From contig JASBUM010000206.1 in NCBI GenBank assembly GCA_030147905.1, forward strand, positions 1 to 5,621: DNA of 5,621 nt. Direction: 5' to 3'. The translations under genes and the position numbers were made by a program. Below, piece by piece: positions 1 through 5,621 of this stretch (positions within the stretch are counted from its first letter, which is position 1; each line of letters begins with the position of its first letter). Under the pieces are notes generated by a model, which saw only the letters and a program-made list of their open reading frames with translations, did no database searches and was not told the origin of the DNA. The stretch is from Acidimangrovimonas sp. (GTDB lineage Bacteria > Pseudomonadota > Alphaproteobacteria > Rhodobacterales > Rhodobacteraceae).

Positions 1-1427
1 ACCTCGAAGCCGAAATTCGGATCGCGGCGATATTGCACCGCGCCAAGCGAGCCGTCGAGCGCCGCGGTCAGCAACGCCCGCGTCGCCTTGATCGGCATGC
101 GCCGCCCGGTGCCGAAGGCGCCGCCGGTCCAGCCCGTGTTCACCAGCCAGCAGGAGGCGCCGTGGCGGGCGATCTTCTGCTGCAGGAGCCGGCCGTAGAC
201 TTCGGGCCGGCGCGGCATGAAGGGCGCGCCGAAACAGGTCGAGAAGGTGGGCTGCGGTTCGGTCACGCCCTGTTCGGTCCCGGCCACCTTCGAGGTGAAG
301 CCCGACAGGAAGTGATACATCGCCTGCGCCGGGCTGAGCCGGGCGATGGGCGGCAGTACGCCAAAGGCATCACAGGTCAGCATCACCACGTTGCGCGGAT
401 GCCCCGCAAGCGCCGTTTCCGAGGCGTTGGAGATGTAGTCCATCGGATAGGCGCAGCGCGCATTCGCCGTCAGCCGGTCATCGGCGAAGTCGATCTCCTT
501 GCTGTAGGGATCGAAGACCATGTTTTCGACCACCGTGGCGAACTTGCGCGTCGTGGCGAAGATCTCGGGCTCGGCCTCGGGCGACAGGTTGATGGTCTTG
601 GCATAGCAGCCGCCCTCGAAATTGAAGATGCCGTCATCCGACCAGCCGTGTTCATCGTCGCCGACGAGAACACGCCCGGGATCGGCCGAAAGCGTGGTCT
701 TTCCGGTGCCCGACAGGCCGAAGAAGATCGCCGCGTCGCCGGGGTCTCCGTGGGCGTGGTTGGCCGAGCAATGCATCGCCATCACGCCCTTTTCCGGCAA
801 CAGGTAGTTGAGCAGGGTGAAGACGGATTTCTTGTTCTCGCCGGCATAGGCGGTATTGGCGATCAGGATCAGCCGCTTGTCGAAGTTCAGCGCGATCACG
901 GTTTCGCTGCGGCAGCCATGGCGCGCGGGATCGGCCTTGAAGCTGGGGCAGTTGATGATGGTGAACTCGGGCACGAAATCATCCAGCTCCTCGCGAGAGG
1001 GGCGGCGCAGCAGGTGGCGGATGAAGAGCCCGTGCCAGGCCAGTTCGGTGACGACCCGGACGTCGAGGCGATGCGCGGGGTCGGCCCCGGCGAAGAGATC
1101 CTGCACGAAATAGTCGCGCCCGCGCATGTGCGCCAACATGTCTTCGTGCAGCCGGTCAAAGGCATCGGTCGTCATTGGCGGGTTGTTTTCCCACCAGATC
1201 GCCTCCTCGACCGCCGGGGTGCGGACCACGAACTTGTCCTTCGGCGAACGACCCGTATGGCTTCCGGTTTCGACCAGCAGGGTGCCGCCACGACCCAGAG
1301 TGCCCTCGCCGCGGCAGACGGCCGTCTCGACCAGCGCCGGTTCGAGAAGGTTGTAATAGACCTTGCCCAGCCCGGAAATCCCCTGCTGATCAAGGCGATG
1401 GGCTGGGTTCACATGTCCATGAGTCAT
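1..1427 (-). CDS. pckA: Phosphoenolpyruvate carboxykinase (ATP), C-terminus cut by window edge
   Basis: PckA converts oxaloacetate plus ATP to phosphoenolpyruvate, CO2 and ADP in the cytoplasm, the entry step of gluconeogenesis from C4 acids. Reading the minus strand from ATG at 1427 gives 475 open codons with no stop up to the left edge. ATP-type family members have about 530-540 residues, so roughly the last 55-65 are missing. Visible motifs: TGRSPKDKF (residues 58-66) for oxaloacetate/PEP binding, with R60; the metal ligands K200 (in ENKKS), H219 (in MHCSAN) and D258 (in GDDEHGW), matching E. coli K213, H232 and D269; and the P-loop GLSGTGKT at 237-244. The segment between H219 and the P-loop (HAHGDPGD) is two residues longer than in E. 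coli. The start is supported by AGGAG (complement of 1435-1439) seven bases upstream. It is transcribed divergently from chvI. I am very sure of the family. Confidence 0.97.
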   Translation of the reverse strand, partial: MTHGHVNPAHRLDQQGISGLGKVYYNLLEPALVETAVCRGEGTLGRGGTLLVETGSHTGRSPKDKFVVRTPAVEEAIWWENNPPMTTDAFDRLHEDMLAHMRGRDYFVQDLFAGADPAHRLDVRVVTELAWHGLFIRHLLRRPSREELDDFVPEFTIINCPSFKADPARHGCRSETVIALNFDKRLILIANTAYAGENKKSVFTLLNYLLPEKGVMAMHCSANHAHGDPGDAAIFFGLSGTGKTTLSADPGRVLVGDDEHGWSDDGIFNFEGGCYAKTINLSPEAEPEIFATTRKFATVVENMVFDPYSKEIDFADDRLTANARCAYPMDYISNASETALAGHPRNVVMLTCDAFGVLPPIARLSPAQAMYHFLSGFTSKVAGTEQGVTEPQPTFSTCFGAPFMPRRPEVYGRLLQQKIARHGASCWLVNTGWTGGAFGTGRRMPIKATRALLTAALDGSLGAVQYRRDPNFGFE

Positions 1428-1496
1428 CTGCAAGCTCCTGATGCCGTCCCGCGGCGGTGGTCGATAATGGCGCCGAGGGCCAATTCGGCGCAAGAA

Positions 1497-1510
1497 AGGG
1501 ACAAGTCCCT
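1497..1510. promoter_or_regulatory. Palindrome AGGGAC-AA-GTCCCT at the probable pckA start point
   Basis: Two perfect 6-bp arms are separated by two bases. The two-base spacer is too short for a stable RNA hairpin loop using all six pairs, so a dimeric protein-binding site is the more natural reading. It lies at about +1 to +13 of the predicted pckA transcript, where a bound repressor would block initiation or escape. The protein is unknown and chance is not excluded. Confidence 0.35.
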
Positions 1511-1515
1511 GTCCG

Positions 1516-1543
1516 GCTATAGCATGGTCGAAGCGACGTGGAA
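1516..1543 (-). promoter_or_regulatory. Probable sigma70-type promoter of pckA
   Basis: On the minus strand a -35-like TTCCAC (complement of 1538-1543) is followed after 16 bases by TATAGC (complement of 1516-1521). The bases TGC directly before TATAGC make an extended -10 (TGnTATAnn). The start point would fall near 1509, leaving a leader of about 80 bases before the pckA ATG. This is a match by eye to the housekeeping consensus; the -35 is imperfect. No other candidate between the pckA start and 1560 fits as well. Confidence 0.45.
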
Positions 1544-1557
1544 CAGCCACCCGCGCC

Positions 1558-1590
1558 GCGGTTAGCGCAACCAAGCGGCGGTTAGCGCAA
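1558..1590. repeat. 13-bp direct repeat GCGGTTAGCGCAA, two copies 20 bp apart
   Basis: GCGGTTAGCGCAA occurs at 1558-1570 and again, identical, at 1578-1590. The 20-bp period is close to two turns of B-DNA, so both copies face the same side of the helix. Relative to the predicted pckA start they lie at roughly -49 to -81, directly upstream of the -35, a usual place for an activator. The core resembles LacI-family operators, which have a central CG inside TTAGC/GCAA-like arms. A LacI/GalR-family regulator, PckR, is known to control pckA in Sinorhizobium meliloti; that this is its counterpart's site is inference. Confidence 0.6.
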
Positions 1591-1662
1591 TCACGTCGGG
1601 CGGGTGCGACAATTTCGCCAGATAATGTGATTTTTCCGCCGCCCCGTCTCGCCCCGCACCGG

Positions 1663-1680
1663 CCGATTCGCAGTTATCGG
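1663..1680. promoter_or_regulatory. Dyad CCGAT-N8-ATCGG abutting the probable chvI -35
   Basis: CCGAT at 1663-1667 and ATCGG at 1676-1680 form an 18-bp dyad that ends one base before the TTGATT -35 candidate at 1681-1686. A regulator bound here could contact or block RNA polymerase. Arms of five bases are short enough to arise by chance. Confidence 0.25.
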
Positions 1681-1687
1681 TTGATTC
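1665..1687. promoter_or_regulatory. Pair of GANTC (CcrM-type) methylation sites
   Basis: GATTC occurs at 1665-1669 and 1683-1687; the second overlaps the chvI -35 candidate. In alphaproteobacteria the cell-cycle methylase CcrM methylates GANTC, and GcrA reads the mark at promoters. Scanning the whole window by eye I found only five GANTC sites (1421, 1665, 1683, 2466, 5368). Whether these two regulate chvI is inference. Confidence 0.35.
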
Positions 1688-1709
1688 CCCATGGCGAAAG
1701 CCAGAGAAT
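1681..1709 (+). promoter_or_regulatory. Probable promoter of the chvI operon
   Basis: TTGATT at 1681-1686 (four of six bases of TTGACA) is followed after 17 bases by GAGAAT at 1704-1709 (four of six bases of TATAAT). The start point would be near 1716, giving a leader of about 36 bases. A second possible -10, GATAAT at 1621-1626, has no acceptable -35 at the right distance. This is a consensus match by eye only. Confidence 0.35.
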
Positions 1710-1751
1710 GTGGCGAAAAACGGGCGACGAGAGCAGTGATAGGAAAAACAC

Positions 1752-2453
1752 ATGTCAAGAATTGCACTCGTAGACGATGACAGGAACATTCTGACGTCGG
1801 TGTCGATGACGCTCGAGGCCGAGGGTTTCGAGGTGGAAACCTACAACGACGGCCAGAGCGCGCTTGACGCGTTCAACAAGCGCATGCCGGACATGGCGGT
1901 GCTCGACATCAAGATGCCGCGCATGGACGGGATGGACCTGCTGCAGCGTCTGCGGCAGAAAAGCTCGTTGCCGGTGATCTTCCTGACCTCGAAGGACGAC
2001 GAGATCGACGAGGTGCTCGGCCTGCGCATGGGTGCCGACGATTACGTCAAGAAACCCTTCTCGCAGCGGCTTCTGGTCGAGCGGATCCGCGCCCTCCTGC
2101 GCCGGCAGGAGGCGATCGCCAGCGGCGAGGTCGCGACCACCGAGGAAAGCAAGGTGATGGAGCGGGGCTGCCTTCGGATGGATCCGCTGCGCCATTCGGT
2201 GGTGTGGAAGGACAACGAGGTGTCGCTGACAGTGACCGAGTTCCTTCTGCTGCAGGCGCTTGCCCAGCGGCCCGGCTTCGTCAAGAGCCGTGACCAGTTG
2301 ATGGACATCGCCTATGATGACCAGGTCTACGTGGACGACCGCACGATCGACAGCCACATCAAGCGCCTGCGCAAGAAGATGCGGGCGGTTGATCCGGAAT
2401 TCTCGGCAATCGAAACGCTTTACGGCATCGGCTACAGATACAACGAAGAATGA
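1752..2453 (+). CDS. chvI: ChvI-type response regulator (OmpR/PhoB family)
   Basis: The DNA-binding partner of ChvG. When phosphorylated it controls envelope, exopolysaccharide, acid-response and motility genes in alphaproteobacteria. The 233-residue length is normal for the family. The receiver domain (about 3-118) has the acidic pocket D8-D10, phospho-acceptor D52 in [11 protein letters not shown]79 and K101 in YVKKPF, so it should be fully phosphorylatable. The winged-helix domain covers about 140-231, with the recognition helix near 195-212 ([15 protein letters not shown]) and the closing YGIGYRY wing. The ATG is preceded by AGGA at 1741-1744 with seven bases of spacing. The gene ends in TGA within ATGA shared with chvG, so the two are cotranscribed and probably translationally coupled. 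The ChvI assignment rests on sequence character plus the chvG and hprK neighbours; it is called ChvI in Agrobacterium and Sinorhizobium. Confidence 0.95.
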   Translation: MSRIALVDDDRNILTSVSMTLEAEGFEVETYNDGQSALDAFNKRMPDMAVLDIKMPRMDGMDLLQRLRQKSSLPVIFLTSKDDEIDEVLGLRMGADDYVKKPFSQRLLVERIRALLRRQEAIASGEVATTEESKVMERGCLRMDPLRHSVVWKDNEVSLTVTEFLLLQALAQRPGFVKSRDQLMDIAYDDQVYVDDRTIDSHIKRLRKKMRAVDPEFSAIETLYGIGYRYNEE

Positions 2454-4207
2454 CCGCTGCGCCGCGATTCGACCCAGAAGAGACGACCAGGCCCAGGCAG
2501 AACGCAGATGTTTTGTTGGGGGAGGATTGGGTTGCGCCGCAGGGAACGATCGAGGCCGAGACCGCGACGCGCCGCCGCCGGGGACGGTTTCGCGTGCTCA
2601 ACCATTCGCCGCTTGCGCGCAAGATCATCACGTTCAACCTGATCGGGCTGATCCTGCTGGTCGCCGGGGTTCTCTACCTCAACCCGTTTCGCGACAGTCT
2701 CGTCATCCAGCATGAACGCGGGCTGATCGCCGAAAGCCAGCTTATCGCCAACGTGATCGAGGCGCGCGCAGCGGCACCGGGCGTGGCGGGGGGCTCGGCG
2801 GGGGGCGCGGCTGCGAAGGGGACGGCCCCGCAGGCGATGGACGCGGGGCTGAAGGACGCGCTCGGCGGTATCAGCCTTTCGCCCGGCAGCAAGGTCTATG
2901 TCTTCGATGCCGGCGGTCGGCGCCTGGCTGCCGCCACCGGCCAGCCACGGCCGCCCGTTGCGGGAATTGGCAGTCAGGGCAAGGCGCCGATCATCACCGA
3001 TTTCCTCAACGGGATCTGGACGACGATCGCCGATGTGCTGGCCCCGCGCCAGCCGCCGGCGGCGGGGCCGACATCGGAGCAGATGCTTTTGGGGCTGGTG
3101 CCGGCCGCGCTTGATGGCGCGACGCGGGTGCGCACCGCCTCGGACGCCGCGGGGCGGGCGATCTTCACGGTGGTCACGCCGATCCGCGCGCAGGGCCATG
3201 TGGTGGGCGCCGTCGGACTGGCCAGCGCCGCGGGCGAAATCGACCAGCTCGTGAGCAACGAACGCGAACAGGTCCTGCAGATGTTCGTCATCGCGATCCT
3301 TGTCTCGGTCGGGCTTAGCCTGGTTCTCGCCTCCACCATCGCCAATCCGTTGTCGGATCTGGCCGCGGCGGCGGAGCTTGGCCGCGATCGCAATGCCCGC
3401 AAGATGAGCCCGAGCCGCGTGCGCATTCCCGATCTGTCGGCGCGCCCCGACGAGATCGGCCGGCTTTCCGTCGCCATGCGGGGCATGGTGGCCGCCCTCT
3501 ACGACCGGATCGACGCGAATGAGCAGTTCGCGGCCGATGTCGCGCATGAGATCAAGAACCCCCTGGCCAGCCTGCGTTCGGCCGCCGCTTCGATGCGGCT
3601 GACCAAGCGTGACGACCAGCGCGAGAAGCTTCTTTCGGTGATCGATCACGACGTGCGCCGCCTCGACCGGCTGGTCAGCGACATCTCGAACGCCTCGCGT
3701 CTCGACAGTGAACTGGTGAAGGAACAGGAGGAGCCGTTCAACCTGACCCGCCTGCTGACCAATCTGGTCGAACATCTGGGCCGCGAGGCCAAGGCGAAGA
3801 AGGTCGATTTCATCTCGGATCTGCCATCGGACCCAATCGTCATCGTCGGGCTCGAGGGGCGTCTGGCACAGGTCTTCGTGAACCTGATCGGCAACGCCGT
3901 CTCCTTTTGCGAGGAGGGCGACGCGGTCCGGGTCTGGGCGCGCAAGCGCGAGAACCGCGTGCTGGTCGTCGTCGAGGACACCGGCCCCGGCATTCCGGAA
4001 GAGGCCTTGACCAAGGTCTTCAAGCGCTTCTATTCCGAAAGGCCCCCGGGACAGTTCGGCGACCACTCTGGCCTCGGCCTGGCGATCTCGAAGCAGATCG
4101 TCGAGGCCCATGGCGGCGTCATCTGGGCCGAAAACATTCGCCCCACCGATGCCGACATCACGTCGGACCCGCTGGGGGCGCGTTTCGTCGTGGGGCTTCC
4201 GGTGTGA
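2450..4207 (+). CDS. chvG: ChvG (ExoS)-type membrane sensor histidine kinase
   Basis: Inner-membrane histidine kinase that senses envelope or acid conditions and phosphorylates ChvI. Order of parts in the 585 residues: a cytoplasmic N-tail (1-57) with a basic RRRRGR stretch at 41-46; membrane helix 1 about 59-77; a periplasmic sensor about 80-277; membrane helix 2 about 278-297; HAMP about 298-355; H-box [11 protein letters not shown] with H366; and the ATPase domain about 466-583 with N-box N482 (NLIGNAVSF), G1 DTGPGIP (510-516), F-box FKRFYSERP (524-532) and G2 GLGLAIS (541-547). All catalytic motifs are present. The periplasmic part has a Gly/Ala-rich stretch (about 105-128) that looks like a linker insert. 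The ATG overlaps the chvI stop by four bases with only a weak ribosome-binding site, so coupling is likely. In rhizobia the periplasmic protein ExoR restrains this kinase; no exoR is visible here. Confidence 0.95.
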   Translation: MTAAPRFDPEETTRPRQNADVLLGEDWVAPQGTIEAETATRRRRGRFRVLNHSPLARKIITFNLIGLILLVAGVLYLNPFRDSLVIQHERGLIAESQLIANVIEARAAAPGVAGGSAGGAAAKGTAPQAMDAGLKDALGGISLSPGSKVYVFDAGGRRLAAATGQPRPPVAGIGSQGKAPIITDFLNGIWTTIADVLAPRQPPAAGPTSEQMLLGLVPAALDGATRVRTASDAAGRAIFTVVTPIRAQGHVVGAVGLASAAGEIDQLVSNEREQVLQMFVIAILVSVGLSLVLASTIANPLSDLAAAAELGRDRNARKMSPSRVRIPDLSARPDEIGRLSVAMRGMVAALYDRIDANEQFAADVAHEIKNPLASLRSAAASMRLTKRDDQREKLLSVIDHDVRRLDRLVSDISNASRLDSELVKEQEEPFNLTRLLTNLVEHLGREAKAKKVDFISDLPSDPIVIVGLEGRLAQVFVNLIGNAVSFCEEGDAVRVWARKRENRVLVVVEDTGPGIPEEALTKVFKRFYSERPPGQFGDHSGLGLAISKQIVEAHGGVIWAENIRPTDADITSDPLGARFVVGLPV

Positions 4208-4225
4208 AACATGTCCGCCGCGCGA

Positions 4226-4240
4226 GCCGGCGCGACCGGC
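4226..4240 (+). promoter_or_regulatory. G/C hairpin over the hprK ribosome-binding region
   Basis: GCCGG (4226-4230), loop CGCGA and CCGGC (4236-4240) form a 5-bp all-G/C stem that ends one base before the hprK ATG at 4242. It occupies the place of the Shine-Dalgarno sequence, and no purine-rich AGGAG-like motif is visible there. It could lower hprK translation relative to chvG. Short G/C stems are common in DNA this GC-rich, so chance remains likely. Confidence 0.3.
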
Positions 4241-4241
4241 A

Positions 4242-4691
4242 ATGACCAAGCCGGCCATCGAGACGCCGGCCGAGATCGAGGGGCCGATCCACGCATCCTG
4301 CGTGGCGATGGCGGGGCGGGCCGTGCTCATCACCGGGGCGTCGGGGCGGGGCAAGTCGGCGCTGGCGCTGTGGCTGATGGCGCTGGGCGCGCGCCTCGTG
4401 GCGGACGATTACACCGAACTGCGGGTCCGCGACGGCGCACTGATGGCCCGGGCGCCGGCGGCCACCACCGGCACGATCGAGGCGCGCGGCGTCGGGCTGC
4501 TTGCCGCGGAGGTATTGGCCGAGGCGCCGGTGGGTCTGGTCGTCGATCTCGACCGCGAGGAAAGCGAGCGCCTCCCGCCGCAGCGGTTCATCACATTGCT
4601 GGGATGTCGGCTGCCGCTCGTTCACGGTTCCCGGGCACGCCATTTTCCTGCCGCGATCGCCCAATATATGAAGGCGGGGCGGAGCGCATGA
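4242..4691 (+). CDS. hprK: HPr kinase, short alphaproteobacterial form
   Basis: HPr kinase phosphorylates a serine of HPr (Ser46 in the classical protein) and so gates the PTS phosphorelay. The 149-residue product is only the catalytic P-loop domain; the Bacillus/Lactobacillus enzyme has about 310 residues and an extra N-terminal domain, while alphaproteobacterial forms are usually of this short size. Visible are IHAS with H17, P-loop GASGRGKS (32-39), the acidic pair D55-D56 in LVADDYTEL, and the family signature-like GTIEARGVGLL (77-87). The first ATG after the chvG stop in this frame is 4242, leaving a 34-base gap. The frame is open further upstream into chvG, but that part is shadow translation and contains no family motif. 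The ribosome-binding site is poor (see the hairpin entry). Whether it also has HPr-Ser-P phosphatase activity cannot be read from sequence alone. Confidence 0.93.
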   Translation: MTKPAIETPAEIEGPIHASCVAMAGRAVLITGASGRGKSALALWLMALGARLVADDYTELRVRDGALMARAPAATTGTIEARGVGLLAAEVLAEAPVGLVVDLDREESERLPPQRFITLLGCRLPLVHGSRARHFPAAIAQYMKAGRSA

Positions 4692-4703
4692 ACGGGATGC
4701 AGC

Positions 4704-5615
4704 ATGGCGCCGTCTGAACCGGATCAGCGCGTGGTTCTGGTCACCGGCCCCTCGGGCGCCGGGCGGTCGACGGCTATCCAGAGCCTGGAAGATCTCGGTT
4801 TCGAGGTGATCGACAACATTCCGCTGTCGTTCATTCCGCGGCTGTTCGAGGGCGCGCCGCTGGCGCGGCCGGTGGCGCTGGGCATCGACGTGCGCAATCG
4901 CGACTTCTCGGTCGGGGCGCTGGGTGAGACGATAGGGGCGCTGACGCGGTCGTCCCATGTCGCGCCCGAGGTTCTGTATCTGCACTGCCAGCCCGAGGTT
5001 CTCGTGCGCCGCTACGGCGAGACCCGGAGACGCCATCCGCTGGCACCGGCGGAGCCGCCGATCGCGGGCATCGCGCGCGAGGTCGATCTTCTGGGCGCCA
5101 TACGGGCACGCGCCGACGTGCTGATAGACACCACCGAGATGAGCCCGCACGACCTGCGTGCCGAAATGGCCCGCTGGTTCGGCGGTGCGGCAGGGGGGGC
5201 GCGGCTTTTGGTCTCGTTGCATTCCTTTTCCTACAAGCGCGGAATTCCACAGGGAATGGACATGGTCTTCGATACGCGCTTCTTGCGAAATCCGCACTGG
5301 GTGGCTGCGTTGCGTTCGCATGACGGGCGCGATCCGGCCGTGGCCGCGCATGTCGAGGGCGACCCGCGATTCGAGGAATATTTCACACGCCTGTGCGATC
5401 TGGTCCGGTTCATGCTGCCGGCGCAGCTTGACGAGGGCAAGTCTCACTGGGCGATCGCCTTCGGCTGTACCGGCGGCCAGCATCGTTCGGTGGCGGTGGC
5501 GGAAAAACTCGCGGCGGTCCTTGCACAGGCCGGTTGGCAGGTGTCTAAACGGCACCGGGAACTTGAACGCCGGGCAGGATATGTCCCGGACAAGCGGCAG
5601 GACGAACAGACGTGA
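4704..5615 (+). CDS. rapZ: RapZ (YvcJ/YhbJ) RNase adapter / nucleotide-binding protein
   Basis: RapZ-family protein. In E. coli it binds glucosamine-6-phosphate and delivers the small RNA GlmZ to RNase E; in Bacillus the homologue YvcJ is an NTPase. The role in alphaproteobacteria is not settled. The 303 residues are slightly longer than E. coli RapZ (284). Motifs: P-loop GPSGAGRS (15-22) with R21 where lysine is usual; FEVIDNIP (33-40); Walker B-like [10 protein letters not shown] (59-68); and the C-terminal domain [24 protein letters not shown] (174-197) and [10 protein letters not shown] (254-263), the latter matching the E. coli amino-sugar-binding loop. The basic C-terminal tail RHRELERR (283-290) is followed by about 13 extra residues. 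It starts 12 bases after hprK, with GGGA at 4694-4697 six bases before the ATG. The stop TGA overlaps the start of the next gene. Its place between hprK and the probable EIIA gene suggests a link to the PTS. Confidence 0.94.
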   Translation: MAPSEPDQRVVLVTGPSGAGRSTAIQSLEDLGFEVIDNIPLSFIPRLFEGAPLARPVALGIDVRNRDFSVGALGETIGALTRSSHVAPEVLYLHCQPEVLVRRYGETRRRHPLAPAEPPIAGIAREVDLLGAIRARADVLIDTTEMSPHDLRAEMARWFGGAAGGARLLVSLHSFSYKRGIPQGMDMVFDTRFLRNPHWVAALRSHDGRDPAVAAHVEGDPRFEEYFTRLCDLVRFMLPAQLDEGKSHWAIAFGCTGGQHRSVAVAEKLAAVLAQAGWQVSKRHRELERRAGYVPDKRQDEQT

Positions 5616-5621
5616 TCGGAA
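5612..5621 (+). CDS. Start of next gene, probably mannose-family PTS EIIA (partial)
   Basis: GTG at 5612 overlaps the rapZ stop (GTGA) and opens GTG-ATC-GGA-A, that is fMet-Ile-Gly followed by a codon beginning with A. Alphaproteobacterial mannose-type EIIA proteins commonly begin MIGIVIVAHG, and this gene usually follows hprK/rapZ in the conserved order, ahead of ptsH. Only three codons are visible, so the call rests on synteny plus these residues. It would carry phosphate from HPr on a histidine in a regulatory, non-transport PTS. Confidence 0.5.

Larger units (their letters stand above)
1613..1718. repeat. Three copies of TGGCGAAA in the chvI upstream region
   Basis: The octamer TGGCGAAA is present on the plus strand at 1692-1699 and 1711-1718 (19 bp apart) and on the minus strand at 1613-1620. 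The two direct copies flank the probable chvI -10 at 1704-1709. OmpR-family regulators such as ChvI usually bind direct repeats, so autoregulation is possible, but I do not recognise this octamer as a known ChvI box. Confidence 0.4.
1428..1751. other. Divergent pckA/chvI intergenic control region
   Basis: These 324 bases separate two divergent start codons, and I see no convincing gene in them. It is less GC-rich in patches than the flanking genes. From left to right it holds the pckA ribosome-binding site, a palindrome at the probable pckA start point, a probable pckA promoter, a 13-bp direct repeat, an inverted TGGCGAAA copy, a dyad next to a probable chvI promoter, two direct TGGCGAAA copies and the chvI ribosome-binding site. 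These are listed separately below. No rho-independent terminator or riboswitch-like fold was recognised by eye. Confidence 0.85.

Noticed and set aside
33..1565. A 510-codon open frame on the plus strand antisense to pckA.
   Set aside because: Its composition is Arg/Gly/Ala-rich with no family motif, while the opposite strand encodes PckA with every catalytic residue. Such antisense frames are expected in DNA of this GC content.
1621..1626. GATAAT as the -10 of a chvI promoter.
   Set aside because: No -35-like hexamer lies 16-18 bases upstream, and the resulting leader of over 100 bases is less likely than with the 1681-1709 candidate.
1428..1751. A CtrA box (TTAA-N7-TTAA) or a riboswitch in the divergent gap.
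   Set aside because: No TTAA pair is present and no conserved riboswitch core or long stem was seen.
1562..1789. A 75-codon minus-strand frame covering most of the right half of the pckA-chvI gap.
   Set aside because: It begins inside chvI, has no visible ribosome-binding site and no recognisable domain, and it overlaps the regulatory repeats.
4110..4241. A longer hprK with a start at 4110, inside chvG.
   Set aside because: The extra 44 residues are an out-of-frame reading of chvG and add no HPr kinase motif; the ATG at 4242 gives the usual short length with IHAS near residue 17.
2432..4354. A 640-codon open frame on the minus strand antisense to chvG.
   Set aside because: It is Arg/His/Asp/Gln-rich shadow translation created by the strong third-position GC bias of chvG. 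It has no recognisable motif, and the sense frame is a complete histidine kinase.
4688..4717. A nine-codon mini-ORF (ATG at 4688, TGA at 4715-4717) overlapping the hprK stop and rapZ start.
   Set aside because: It could couple hprK and rapZ translation, but rapZ has its own GGGA and ATG and such chance mini-ORFs are frequent.
4158..5555. A 465-codon open frame on the minus strand antisense to hprK and rapZ.
   Set aside because: It spans two real genes and their junction without any motif; a codon-bias shadow.
1..5621. Mobile element, defence system or other acquired island.
   Set aside because: All genes are recognisable core genes in a conserved order with uniform codon character; there is no transposase, integrase, terminal repeat or tRNA edge.

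Overview
This window looks like ordinary core chromosome from a high-GC alphaproteobacterium, most likely of the family Rhodobacteraceae (Roseobacter/Rhodobacter/Paracoccus relatives). The main reasons are the protein sequences of ChvI and ChvG, the short single-domain HPr kinase of about 150 residues that is typical of alphaproteobacteria, the gene order chvI-chvG-hprK-rapZ, and a divergent pckA next to it. I cannot name the genus. There are no RNA genes, insertion sequences, prophage genes, CRISPR arrays or other signs of acquired DNA.

Layout. Positions 1427 down to 1 (minus strand) carry the first 475 codons of pckA, ATP-dependent phosphoenolpyruvate carboxykinase; the C-terminus lies beyond the left edge. 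A divergent control region of 324 bp (1428-1751) separates it from a plus-strand operon. That operon contains chvI (1752-2453, response regulator), chvG (2450-4207, membrane sensor kinase, ATGA overlap with chvI), hprK (4242-4691, HPr kinase), rapZ (4704-5615, RNase adapter/NTP-binding protein) and, overlapping the rapZ stop by GTGA, the first codons of another gene that is probably the mannose-type PTS EIIA.

How the genes fit together. ChvG-ChvI is the envelope/acid-responsive two-component system of alphaproteobacteria. HprK, the probable EIIA and (by known synteny, not visible here) HPr form the regulatory, non-transporting PTS, whose phosphate comes from PEP. PckA makes PEP from oxaloacetate during gluconeogenesis. 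The locus therefore places PEP production, PEP-dependent signalling and envelope sensing side by side, with a shared divergent promoter region as the physical link.

The least explained part is the pckA-chvI gap. It holds a 13-bp direct repeat with 20-bp spacing upstream of a probable pckA promoter, a palindrome at the probable pckA start point, a dyad and a pair of GANTC (CcrM-type) sites at a probable chvI promoter, and three copies of TGGCGAAA. Two further points are a G/C hairpin sitting where the hprK ribosome-binding site should be, and departures from the Enterobacterial pattern in RapZ (Arg in the P-loop, partial loss of the basic RNA-binding tail). I found no undescribed system; the findings are hypotheses about regulation and family variation.
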